Origin: CAZMUQ01 sp964569845
Lineage (GTDB): Archaea > Thermoproteota > Bathyarchaeia > Hecatellales > Hecatellaceae
DNA length: 20,611 nt
Direction of reading: 5' to 3'
Assembly: GCA_964569845.1 (NCBI GenBank)
Contig: CAZMUQ010000019.1
Location: 1-20,611, forward strand
The notes under the pieces are model-generated. The model searched no databases and was not told the origin of the DNA. It saw only the letters and a list, made by a program, of their open reading frames with translations. This document shows positions 1 to 7,149 of this stretch, one piece after another. A program made the position numbers and the translations under genes. Each line of letters starts with the position of its first letter. Position 1 is the first letter of the stretch.

Positions 1-313
1 GCGTTAGAACCATCGAAAGCTTGCGAATCACTGGTCTCCTCTTTCCACGCTTAGGATTCCTTAGCCAACCCTTAGCTATCCAGATTCCTTGCCTAACAGC
101 ATCCAATGCTAACCTTGCTGGAAGCCTATAAGCTTCCCTAAGCTTATGGTAAAGGCTACGGTGAACCTTAGCAAGGTTTGTAGCCCTATTCTCAATACAC
201 CAGTTCACCACATACCTGACCGCATTCCTAAAGACCAAGAGAGTTTCATGGATGGGGTTGGCTAGCTCTGGGGGCAACTTCATAGCAAAGCTCAACGTTG
301 CCTTAACCAGCAT
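1..313 (-). CDS. IS605-family OrfB/TnpB-like protein, 5' part only
   Basis: This is a continuous minus-strand reading frame of 104 codons from an ATG at 313-311, running off the left edge, with an in-frame stop just upstream of the ATG. The translation begins MLVKATLSFAMKLPPE, then has a helical stretch with RNAVRYVVNWCIENRA and LYHKLREAYRLPARLALDAV, followed by KGWLRNPKRGKRRP. An amino-terminal helical block with a conserved aromatic/PA motif and a basic linker is typical of the start of IS200/IS605 OrfB (TnpB) proteins, the RNA-guided nuclease ancestral to Cas12. The RuvC and zinc-ribbon parts would lie outside the window, so I cannot tell whether the gene is intact. Base composition is close to half G+C with many AAG, AGG and CTT codons, unlike the AT-rich neighbours, which suggests recent arrival. 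The family call rests on pattern recognition of the N-terminus only. Confidence 0.6.
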   Translation of the reverse strand, partial: MLVKATLSFAMKLPPELANPIHETLLVFRNAVRYVVNWCIENRATNLAKVHRSLYHKLREAYRLPARLALDAVRQGIWIAKGWLRNPKRGKRRPVIRKLSMVLT

Positions 314-425
314 ACCCAACCAACCCCAAAAGAATTAAATCAGACAAAAACCTAAGAATTTTTCGACAGCCTGAATAAGAGTAAGAAAACTTCCACTATG
401 CTAATCCTAAATTTGTTGATGAATC

Positions 426-959
426 ATGGCTGAAAAAGCTGTTTTAGTTATAGATATGCAAAAGGATAATATTGGAAAGTTTTGTTTACACATAATCCCA
501 AAAATTAAAATTCTAGTTGAGGAAGCCCGGAAAAAAGGTTTACCTGTTATTTATGCTTGCGACACAAGACTTAGAGATGACCCTATGTTTACAAGGTTTA
601 ATCTTCCTCCACACACAATAAAAGGAACAGAGGGATGGAAAATAATAGATGAACTTTCACCAGAAACAAATGATATTATAGTTGAAAAACCAAGGCTTAG
701 TGCATTTTACGCTTCAAATCTGGACTTTCTTTTAAGGTATAAGGGAATAAAAACTCTTATTATCTCAGGTATAAGAACTGAGGGATGCGTATTAAAAACA
801 ATTATGGATGGATTAGAATTAGGGTACGAAATTATTCTTCCAGTGGACTGTATTGCATCACCATCAAAAGAAAACCATGAAGCAGCACTAAAAATTTTAG
901 ACCTTTTTCTAGTGAAAAAAACAAAGGTTGAAGAGTTAGTTAGGAGTCTTAATGGTTAA
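426..959 (+). CDS. Cysteine hydrolase, isochorismatase superfamily
   Basis: This 177-residue protein has the usual length of the family and carries the catalytic triad in order: Asp10 in VLVIDMQKD, Lys88 in VEKPRLSAF, and the nucleophile Cys121 in GIRTEGCV. These enzymes hydrolyse amides or vinyl ethers such as nicotinamide, N-carbamoyl compounds or isochorismate. The Asp-x-His metal site of classical nicotinamidases is not present where it would be expected (residues 44-64), so a role in NAD salvage is not supported; the substrate is unknown. Start is the ATG at 426. The next gene begins two bases after the stop, so the two are probably co-transcribed, although no functional link is obvious. 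Confidence 0.9.
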   Translation: MAEKAVLVIDMQKDNIGKFCLHIIPKIKILVEEARKKGLPVIYACDTRLRDDPMFTRFNLPPHTIKGTEGWKIIDELSPETNDIIVEKPRLSAFYASNLDFLLRYKGIKTLIISGIRTEGCVLKTIMDGLELGYEIILPVDCIASPSKENHEAALKILDLFLVKKTKVEELVRSLNG

Positions 960-961
960 AA

Positions 962-1960
962 TTGATAAATCAGGACATTATTATCCAGGCAACCATAGCT
1001 GGAATTGCAAGTTTTGTTACTGTCTACTTTCTTACTCCTAAAATAGCTAATTTTATGCGTAGAAGGGGAATTGTTGGAGTTGATGTTCACAAGGAATCTA
1101 AAGTTGAGATTCCAGAAATGTGTGGATTATCAATATTTTTAGGTTTAACTGTTTCGCTGATAATCTTAGCAATTTTTTCTGCAGATGTTTTAAAGTTTTT
1201 ACCTTTTCTTTTAACCTTAACTTTAGCTGCTGTTGTAGGGGTTGTTGACTGGTTTAAGCCTTGGGGGGCTCTACAAAAAATTTTTCTTGTAGCTTTAACC
1301 TCAATACCATTTATTTTGTTTGGAGAATATCAACCATACCCAGTTTTACCCTTTATTGGTAAGCTTAGATTAACAATAATCTACCCTTTAATATTTATTC
1401 CAGCTTTTACAACTATCCTTGGTAACACATTAAATATGGTCGATGTTGTTAACGGCTCAATGGCTGGTGTATCAACAGTTTCAGCCATATTTTTAGCTAT
1501 AACTGCAATAGTTCTTGGTAAGGTTGAAGTTTTACCCTTATATCTTTCTTTAACTTTAACTAGCTACGCCTTTTACATCTATAATAAATATCCAGCAAAA
1601 GTTTTTGCTGGGGATATTGGAAGCTTAACCTTAGGTGTAGCTTTTGCACTTACGGGTATAATTGGAGGATTGGAGGTCTTAACGTTGATCATTTTTATAC
1701 CATCACTTATAAACAGCCTACTTATAGTTTCAAGTTTAGGAGGCTTTAAAGAAAGAAGAGAAATTAAAGATAGACCAACTATTTTGCTTAAAGGGGAGCT
1801 TTTATCTTCAAGTCTAAGTTTAAAGGCGCCAGTAACATTAACAAGAATAATTGTTGCAGAAACACCATTAAAAGAATTTGAAATTGCAAAAATTATCATA
1901 ATTTTACACGTTTTTTCAGGTTTTCTTGCGATTTTAACAGCTATTTTTATGGTGGGTTAA
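962..1960 (+). CDS. GT4-family UDP-sugar:lipid-phosphate sugar-1-phosphate transferase (MraY/WecA/GPT type)
   Basis: This is a 332-residue polytopic membrane protein with about ten hydrophobic segments, starting at a TTG two bases after the upstream stop. Family signatures are DVHKE (residues 41-45), LNMVDVVNGSMAG (157-169, the N-x-x-D-x-x-N-G active-site block) and VFAGDIGSLTLG (214-225, the F-x-G-D-x-G-S block). In archaea such enzymes move GlcNAc-1-phosphate or a related sugar phosphate onto dolichyl phosphate, the first step of N-glycan or surface glycolipid assembly, with the active site facing the cytosol. The usual Asp-Asp pair of the second cytosolic loop is reduced to one Asp (D96 in VVGVVDWFKP). 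That could mark an archaeal subfamily or a different metal geometry. The exact sugar cannot be read from the sequence. Confidence 0.88.
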   Translation: MINQDIIIQATIAGIASFVTVYFLTPKIANFMRRRGIVGVDVHKESKVEIPEMCGLSIFLGLTVSLIILAIFSADVLKFLPFLLTLTLAAVVGVVDWFKPWGALQKIFLVALTSIPFILFGEYQPYPVLPFIGKLRLTIIYPLIFIPAFTTILGNTLNMVDVVNGSMAGVSTVSAIFLAITAIVLGKVEVLPLYLSLTLTSYAFYIYNKYPAKVFAGDIGSLTLGVAFALTGIIGGLEVLTLIIFIPSLINSLLIVSSLGGFKERREIKDRPTILLKGELLSSSLSLKAPVTLTRIIVAETPLKEFEIAKIIIILHVFSGFLAILTAIFMVG

Positions 1961-1961
1961 A

Positions 1962-2234
1962 GTGTTTAAAGGTAGAGTTTTAAGACTTTTCCTACTTATA
2001 ACATTTTTCTGGGTAATGTTTCTTGCTGTAAGCTGGCTTTTAGCAAAATTTTATCTACCACTAGTTAGGTTTTTATTTCAAGATAAACCATTAATTTTAT
2101 CTGATGTTGTTACATGGATTGGTGTTTTAATTGTTTTATTAGCAATCATAATCCTTTTTAAAGAAATACTCTACATCTTTTTTTACGTTGAAAGTTTAAA
2201 AAGTTCACCTCCATCTGACAATCTATTGCTTTAA
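1962..2234 (+). CDS. Small two-helix membrane protein, unknown
   Basis: The gene encodes 90 residues and starts at a GTG one base after the transferase stop. The protein has a short basic N-terminus (MFKGRVLRL), one hydrophobic segment at about residues 9-30 and a second at about 48-73, and a polar C-terminal tail. It has no recognisable motif. Tight packing suggests co-translation with the sugar-phosphate transferase and perhaps a role as a partner or stabiliser at the membrane, but that is inference from position only. Codon use matches its neighbours, so it is likely a real gene. Confidence 0.65.
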   Translation: MFKGRVLRLFLLITFFWVMFLAVSWLLAKFYLPLVRFLFQDKPLILSDVVTWIGVLIVLLAIIILFKEILYIFFYVESLKSSPPSDNLLL

Positions 2235-2243
2235 CTGATTTTG

Positions 2244-2258
2244 GTAAAGCTTAAATAT
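2244..2258 (+). promoter_or_regulatory. Putative archaeal promoter (BRE/TATA) for the L3 operon
   Basis: A purine-rich GTAAAG (BRE-like) is followed by CTTAAATAT, an archaeal TATA-box-like octamer region, about 50 bases upstream of the L3 ATG. Transcription would begin near 2280-2285 and leave a leader of some 20-25 bases. It lies in the 72-base gap after the small membrane-protein gene, so the ribosomal genes need not depend on read-through. The assignment is by sequence pattern and spacing only. Confidence 0.5.
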
Positions 2259-2306
2259 TGATGGTTTTAATGTGTTTTGTTGCAGTAAATTTAATAGTGG
2301 TTTGGT

Positions 2307-3290
2307 ATGGGACATAGAAGAACTCATGCTCCAAGAAGGGGAAGTTTAGCATTTTACCCCAAGAAACGTGCTAGAAGTATTGTGCCTAGAGTTAGGTCTT
2401 GGCCTGAAGTTCAAAAACTTGCACTTCTAGGTTTTGCTGGATATAAAGCTGGAATGACTTATGGTTTTGTTGTTGAAGATAACAAGTTTTCACCAAATTA
2501 TGGTAAAGAGGTTTTCTGCCCCCTAACGATAATAGAAACACCACCTTTATGGGTTATTGCTTTAAGAGCTTACGAGAAAACTTTTGATGGCTTAAAAACG
2601 TTTACAGAAGTTTGGAGTAAGGAGCTTCCAAAGGATATTTATAGAGCCTTAAAACCACCTAAAAATCATAATGCTGAAGAAAAACTTAGAAGAATAGAAG
2701 AAAACATTGATAAAATTGCTGAAATCAGGGTTTTAGTTGCAACCATTCCAAGAGAAGCAGGATTACCAAAAAAGAAGCCTGATATTTTGGAGGTTGCTGT
2801 TGGAGGTGGAAGTATTAAAGAAAAATTTGAGTATGCTAAGAGTATACTGGGGAAGCGTATACCGGTTACAGATGTTTTTAGTGAAGGGCAATATGTAGAT
2901 GTTATTGCAGTTAGTAAGGGTAAAGGCTTCCAAGGGCCAATAAAGCGTTTTGGTGTTCACCGTCTTCAGCATAAATCACGCAAAACTAAGAGAGGAGTTG
3001 GATGTATTGGGCCTTGGAGTCCTCATGATGTTATGTGGACTGTTCCAAGACCAGGCCAGCTTGGCTTCCATCAAAGAACAGAATTTAATAAGAGAATAAT
3101 TAAGATAGGTAAAGATGGTTCAGAGATTACACCAAAAGGTGGACTTAAAAGATATGGTATAATTAGAAGTCAATATCTACTTGTTAAGGGAAGTGTTCCA
3201 GGACCTGTTAAACGTTTAATAGTTTTAAGGTATCCTGTTAGATGGTTTGGAGAAGTTAAAACTCCAAATTTAGCCTACATCTACGTTTAG
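2307..3290 (+). CDS. rpl3: 50S ribosomal protein L3 (uL3)
   Basis: The 327-residue protein starts MGHRRTHAPRRGSLAFYPKK, the archaeal/eukaryotic L3 N-terminus, and carries the central blocks GKGFQGPIKRFGV and WTVPRPGQLGFHQRTEFNKR that contact 23S rRNA near the peptidyl-transferase centre. Length fits archaeal L3. It is the first gene of the L3-L4-L23 run; L4 starts 12 bases after its stop. An archaeal TATA-like element lies about 50 bases upstream. Confidence 0.98.
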   Translation: MGHRRTHAPRRGSLAFYPKKRARSIVPRVRSWPEVQKLALLGFAGYKAGMTYGFVVEDNKFSPNYGKEVFCPLTIIETPPLWVIALRAYEKTFDGLKTFTEVWSKELPKDIYRALKPPKNHNAEEKLRRIEENIDKIAEIRVLVATIPREAGLPKKKPDILEVAVGGGSIKEKFEYAKSILGKRIPVTDVFSEGQYVDVIAVSKGKGFQGPIKRFGVHRLQHKSRKTKRGVGCIGPWSPHDVMWTVPRPGQLGFHQRTEFNKRIIKIGKDGSEITPKGGLKRYGIIRSQYLLVKGSVPGPVKRLIVLRYPVRWFGEVKTPNLAYIYV

Positions 3291-3302
3291 GTGTAAAATT
3301 TA

Positions 3303-4118
3303 ATGACCGAAGAAAAAGCTGAAGAGTTTAAGGAGTTAGATGAAGCACCAGTTTACGGTTTAAATGGTGAAATAATCGGAAAAGTAGAGCTTCCATCAAT
3401 TTTTAAAACACCTATAAGACCAGATTTAGTTAAGAGAGCTGTTCTTTCAATCCAGTCTATGAGACTTCAACCTAAAGGTAGAGACCCAATGGCTGGCAAA
3501 AGAACAACAGCCGAATCTAGAGGAGTTGGCTTAGGGATAGCAAGAATTCCAAGGGTTAAAGGTTCAGGTTATCTTAGAGCAGGTCAAGGTGCTTTTGCAC
3601 CTGGAACTGTTGGTGGTAGACTTGCACACCCACCAACCCCTGAAAAAAAGATTGTTAAAAAGATTAATAAGAAAGAGAAAAAACTTGCTTTAAAATCAGC
3701 TATAGCTGCAACAGCTAAAAAAGATCTAGTTTTAAAACGGGGGCATAAAGTTAATGGGATACCTGCCCTTCCAGTTGTTGTTGATGGAAAAATTGAGGAA
3801 GTTAAAAATACTGGAAGACTTATCGAAATTTTAAGAAACTTAAAACTTGAGGGGGAATTAGAGAGAGTTAAGAATAGTAGAAGAATTCGAGCTGGTAAGG
3901 GTAAAATGAGAGGCAGGAGAATTAAACAAGCCAAGGGGCCATTAATAGTTGTTGAAGAAGATAAAGGTATTAGTAAGGCTGCAGCAAACATTCCTGGGCT
4001 AGATATTGCTTCGGTTAAAAGTCTTAATGTTGAATTGCTTGCACCAGGAACCCATCTTGGAAGATTAACTATTTGGAGTGAGCCTGCAATAAGGGTTTTA
4101 GATAAAGTTTTTAGTTAA
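3303..4118 (+). CDS. rpl4: 50S ribosomal protein L4 (uL4, archaeal L1e/L4 type)
   Basis: At 271 residues, this has the archaeal length. The conserved rRNA-binding loop is visible: DPMAGKRTTAESRGVGLG, IPRVKGSGYLRAGQGAFAPG and GGRLAHPPTPEKK, followed by the globular part with RRIRAGKGKMRGRR and a C-terminal block ending in TIWSEPAIRVLDKVF. L4 lines part of the exit tunnel in the large subunit. A short acidic extension (MTEEKAEEFKELDEAP) precedes the conserved VYGLNGE start of the fold; ATG 3303 is the only obvious start. It is followed by L23 with a strong ribosome-binding site. Confidence 0.98.
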   Translation: MTEEKAEEFKELDEAPVYGLNGEIIGKVELPSIFKTPIRPDLVKRAVLSIQSMRLQPKGRDPMAGKRTTAESRGVGLGIARIPRVKGSGYLRAGQGAFAPGTVGGRLAHPPTPEKKIVKKINKKEKKLALKSAIAATAKKDLVLKRGHKVNGIPALPVVVDGKIEEVKNTGRLIEILRNLKLEGELERVKNSRRIRAGKGKMRGRRIKQAKGPLIVVEEDKGISKAAANIPGLDIASVKSLNVELLAPGTHLGRLTIWSEPAIRVLDKVFS

Positions 4119-4134
4119 AAGGAGGGTTTAACTT

Positions 4135-4416
4135 ATGGCTGAAGCTGCTGAATTAGAAAAAGCTGGAAAAATAATACTTTACCCTGTTGTAACTGAGGAT
4201 GCTATAAACCTTATAGAAACAGAAAATAAGCTTATTTTTATGGTTGATAAGAAAGCATCTAAAAAAGAGATTAAGCAGGCATTCGAAAAACTTTACAATG
4301 TTAAAGTTGAAAAAGTTAACACGTTGATAACTCCTAAAGGTGAGAAAAAAGCTTTTATCAAACTTAAGCCGGATTACAGGGCTTCAGAATTAGCTATAAA
4401 AATAGGTATACTCTAA
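4135..4416 (+). CDS. rpl23: 50S ribosomal protein L23 (uL23)
   Basis: The 93-residue protein has the L23 pattern: LYPVVTEDAINLIETENKL, then KKASKKEIKQAFEKLYNVKVEKVNT and the C-terminal GEKKAFIKLKPDYRASELAIKIGIL. L23 sits at the tunnel exit and docks the signal recognition particle. A strong Shine-Dalgarno (GGAGG at 4121-4125, nine bases before the ATG) follows the L4 stop. In most archaea L2 comes next on the same strand; here a convergent alpha/beta hydrolase begins 11 bases after the stop. Confidence 0.97.
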   Translation: MAEAAELEKAGKIILYPVVTEDAINLIETENKLIFMVDKKASKKEIKQAFEKLYNVKVEKVNTLITPKGEKKAFIKLKPDYRASELAIKIGIL

Positions 4417-4427
4417 TTTATGCCCTT

Positions 4428-5504
4428 TTAAAGGTTTCTTTTAAACCATTCAGCTATAAGATGTGCACACTCTTCCATTTTACTAGGACTCAAGAAGGTA
4501 TGGTCTGCGTTCTTAACCACTTTTAACTCTTTAGGTTCATTAGCTTTTTCAAAAAGTTCACTAATTTTTAAGGCAGGCAAAAATTCATCCTGATCTCCGT
4601 AGGTTAATAGAATGGGTTTTTGAAGTTTTTTAACAAGGTTTATTGGATTATTCTCTTCAACAAATTTTTCAATATTTTCTGGTGTAGCATCATCTGAAAC
4701 TTTAAATCCTTTTAATTTATAGCTTGCAATAACAAAAGGAATTACAGATTTAAGGTTTGATGCTGGAGCTAAACCTGCATAAGCCTTTATAGCCTGATTT
4801 TTTACAGCAGTAATAAGACCTAAACCTCCACCAAGACTATGGCCAAGTAAACCTATTCTTTTAGAATCTACTTCAGCTCTTCTAGTTAAGTAGAGAATAG
4901 CCGAATTAATATCTTCTAACCAACCTTTAAGGCTAAATTCACCTTCACTTTCCCCATGACCTCTAATATCAAGACGAAAAGCAGCAATGTTATTATCACT
5001 TAAAGATTTTGCGATGCTTTCAAGTATACGTGAATCTTTACATCCTGTTGCACCATGACATAGAATGACAACTGGATAATTCTTTTCATCAGTTCTTGGA
5101 AGATGAAGATATCCTGCAAGCTTTAAACCGTCACTATTAAAATAAATCTTTTCTATATTTTGGAAACCAGTTTTCCTACAAACCTCAGCATACATACCGT
5201 AACATTCAGCAACTTTCCAGTAAAAATCCCAAGCTAATTTTGGGTTCCACATTGCTTTAGCAAAATGGGAAGCTAAAGCATAACAAGTGTAGGCATTATA
5301 AAAGAATTCAGCAGCCTTCTCAAATTCCTTAGAATATAAGGTTAAATAAGCGGAAAACTCATAAAGAGCTGCATTTTCACCCCAAAAATCTGGTTGATGA
5401 AGATTTATAGTGGGTTTTAAAGGTTCAACTGGTTTAGGTTTTATTGATGCAAGTTTTTCAAGTGTTTCTCTGATGTTTAAAAGTTCAAAGGAAAACTTAC
5501 TCAT
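4428..5504 (-). CDS. Alpha/beta hydrolase with N-terminal helical domain
   Basis: The protein has 358 residues in two parts. Residues 1 to about 118 look all-helical and aromatic-rich (for example EFEKAAEFFYNAYTCYALAS), reminiscent of TPR-like packing. Residues 119-358 are an alpha/beta-hydrolase core: oxyanion HG at 150-151, DIRGHGES at 179-186, nucleophile elbow GHSLGG with Ser223, acid in GDQDEF (Asp306) and His335 in NADHTF. It probably acts as a cytosolic esterase, lipase-like or peptidase-like enzyme; the substrate is unknown. No signal peptide is seen. It lies head-to-head with L2 across a 148-base promoter region and tail-to-tail with L23, interrupting the usual L23-L2 adjacency. Codon use resembles neighbouring genes, so the insertion looks old. 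Confidence 0.9.
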   Translation of the reverse strand: MSKFSFELLNIRETLEKLASIKPKPVEPLKPTINLHQPDFWGENAALYEFSAYLTLYSKEFEKAAEFFYNAYTCYALASHFAKAMWNPKLAWDFYWKVAECYGMYAEVCRKTGFQNIEKIYFNSDGLKLAGYLHLPRTDEKNYPVVILCHGATGCKDSRILESIAKSLSDNNIAAFRLDIRGHGESEGEFSLKGWLEDINSAILYLTRRAEVDSKRIGLLGHSLGGGLGLITAVKNQAIKAYAGLAPASNLKSVIPFVIASYKLKGFKVSDDATPENIEKFVEENNPINLVKKLQKPILLTYGDQDEFLPALKISELFEKANEPKELKVVKNADHTFLSPSKMEECAHLIAEWFKRNL

Positions 5505-5583
5505 AAAACTTCAACCCAAAATTCTTTAAAATGCTTTGGGATAATAAGTATTCTGGTCTGGTTAAGAGTTAAGTTTTTATTAT

Positions 5584-5601
5584 CCTATATACCTTTATAG
5601 G
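5584..5601 (+). promoter_or_regulatory. Putative TATA region with dyad upstream of L2
   Basis: CCTATA, six spacer bases and TATAGG form a perfect six-base inverted repeat embedded in a TATA-like stretch (CTATATACC), 52-69 bases before the L2 ATG and within the 148-base gap between the divergent hydrolase and L2. The spacing suits a promoter with start near 5610-5620. The symmetry could be an operator or simply a bidirectional-looking TATA box; the minus-strand hydrolase would need its own element, perhaps the AT-rich stretch around 5540-5555. Confidence 0.4.
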
Positions 5602-5652
5602 TTTAACTGTACGTATGCTAAACATTATCTTAAAGGGAGTTTCAGCTTAAAA

Positions 5653-6402
5653 ATGGGTAAAAGAATTATTGTTCAGCGTAGGGGGAGAGGCACACCCACA
5701 TTCCGAGCCCATACTATTTATAGGGTTGCCCCTGTAAGATACCCCCCGATTCTAGCTAATATAGCTGGTAAGCAGCCTATTCGTGGTGTTGTTGAGAAAC
5801 TTCTCCATGATCCTGGCAGAGGAACACCTTTAGCAATGATTAGATGTGAAAATGGAACAGTATTTTACAATGTTGCATGTGAAGGAATGTATGAGGGACA
5901 GGAAATCTACATTGGTGGTGACCGTTTAGATACTGGAAATATTCTACCAATTTCACAAATACCTGAGGGAACCATTATATGTAATGTTGAAAAAATACCC
6001 ATGGATGGTGGAAAATTTGCTAGAGCTTCAGGTAGCTATGCTATTGTAACTGCTCACACACCTTACGGAACTACTATCAAACTTACATCTGGAAAAACCA
6101 CCATAGTTAACAACAATGCTTTAGCAACAATAGGTGTTGTTGCAGGTTCAGGTAGAACTGATAAACCATTCATGAAAGCTGGAGAAAAATATTATCTTAT
6201 GAGGTCTAGAGGAAGAAAGTGGCCAAGAGTTAGAGGAGTAGCTATGGTTGCAGCTTCACATCCATTTGGTGGAGGTAGGCATAGGCATGTAGGTAAACCT
6301 TCAACGGTTTCACGCCATGCTCCACCAGGACAAAAAGTTGGATTGATTGCTGCAAGAACAACTGGAAGAGCTAAGAAAAGTAGGAGTGCTAAGAGGAGCT
6401 AA
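5653..6402 (+). CDS. rpl2: 50S ribosomal protein L2 (uL2)
   Basis: At 249 residues, this has archaeal length. It begins with GKRIIVQRRGRGTPTFRAHT and contains the OB/SH3-like core (EKLLHDPGRGTPLAMI, AYIVTAH-type strand, GKWPRVRGVAMVAASHPFGGG) and the functionally critical C-terminal loop GGRHRHVGKPSTVSRHAPPG with its conserved histidines near the peptidyl-transferase centre. The tail is rich in Arg and Lys. It is separated from L23 by the convergent hydrolase and is followed two bases later by a membrane protein instead of S19, so it is the last ribosomal gene here. Confidence 0.98.
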   Translation: MGKRIIVQRRGRGTPTFRAHTIYRVAPVRYPPILANIAGKQPIRGVVEKLLHDPGRGTPLAMIRCENGTVFYNVACEGMYEGQEIYIGGDRLDTGNILPISQIPEGTIICNVEKIPMDGGKFARASGSYAIVTAHTPYGTTIKLTSGKTTIVNNNALATIGVVAGSGRTDKPFMKAGEKYYLMRSRGRKWPRVRGVAMVAASHPFGGGRHRHVGKPSTVSRHAPPGQKVGLIAARTTGRAKKSRSAKRS

Positions 6403-6404
6403 AG

Positions 6405-7085
6405 TTGAGGGTTGAAGAAGCTTTTAGTGAAGCTTTTAGCTATGCTAAAGATTTCACTGGAGATATTGGTAGACTCATCATTCTCGCAATTTTAGGTATT
6501 ATACCGATAATAAATTTTATTGTTCTAGGTTATGCATGTAAAGTTATAAGGCAGACACCAACAAGCAACAGTCCACCCAAGCTTGAAGAATTTTTAAACA
6601 TGTGGATTGATGGGTTAAAGGTTGTAGTAGTAGGCATAATATACATGATAATACCCATACTAATCATATCAGCAGGGTTAATATCGACAAAAACAGGATT
6701 TATGAGACATCAACCTGTATTTTTCTTTAGTATCCTTTCATTTATAGGGTCTATAACTTTTTTAGTTGGTTTAGCATTAGCTTTTCTTCTTTCAATAATC
6801 CTAGTTATAGGGGTTGTTCATATGATTAAAACAGGCAATTTTTCTAAAGCATTTGCTGTTGGTGAAATTTTAGGTATAATTGGCGGAATAGGGTGGAGTA
6901 AATACCTTATTTGGCTAATTGTAGTCTTCATTCTTGAAGTTATTGTATTCACAATTGGGAATATACCACTTATCGGCTGGATAATTTTAATGTTTGTTAC
7001 ACCAATACTCGCAGTTTTTATAGCTAGGTCTATAACCATACTTTATAGTGAAGTTCAACAGGAAACAGCTAAATCGATAATTTAA
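6405..7085 (+). CDS. DUF4013-type integral membrane protein
   Basis: The protein has 226 residues with a TTG start two bases after the L2 stop, so it is very likely translated from the L2 transcript. The N-terminal block MRVEEAFSEAFSYAKDF, then GIIPIINFIVLGYACKVIRQ, an LEEFLNMWIDGLKVVVVGIIYMI-like segment and several more hydrophobic helices match the DUF4013 pattern of archaeal and bacterial membrane proteins. About five to six membrane segments are visible (near residues 23-47, 73-95, 104-122, 122-140, 166-190 and 190-213). Function is unknown. Its stop codon lies inside the first of two inverted repeats at 7081-7125. Confidence 0.75.
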   Translation: MRVEEAFSEAFSYAKDFTGDIGRLIILAILGIIPIINFIVLGYACKVIRQTPTSNSPPKLEEFLNMWIDGLKVVVVGIIYMIIPILIISAGLISTKTGFMRHQPVFFFSILSFIGSITFLVGLALAFLLSIILVIGVVHMIKTGNFSKAFAVGEILGIIGGIGWSKYLIWLIVVFILEVIVFTIGNIPLIGWIILMFVTPILAVFIARSITILYSEVQQETAKSII

Positions 7086-7125
7086 CTTTAAAAGTTAAAA
7101 CTTAATAACTAAATAATTAAGTTTT
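7081..7125 (+). terminator. Two adjoining inverted repeats, probable transcription end
   Basis: The first dyad, 7081-7099, has nine-base arms TTTAACTTT and AAAGTTAAA around one central A and contains the stop codon of the membrane-protein gene. The second, 7097-7125, has ten-base arms AAAACTTAAT and ATTAAGTTTT around a nine-base loop and is followed by CTTCTTTT. The stems are AT-only or nearly so, but perfect, and the pyrimidine tract after the second suits archaeal T-rich termination. The dyads share three bases. An operator role for the next gene, which starts at 7150, is an alternative. Confidence 0.5.
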
Positions 7126-7149
7126 CTTCTTTTAGGGGTTAATGTAGTT

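Noticed and set aside
426..959. Nicotinamidase feeding NAD salvage, which would link it with the NAD(P)HX repair enzyme
   Set aside because: The catalytic triad is present but the Asp-x-His metal site of nicotinamidases is missing, and the genes are about 9 kb apart.
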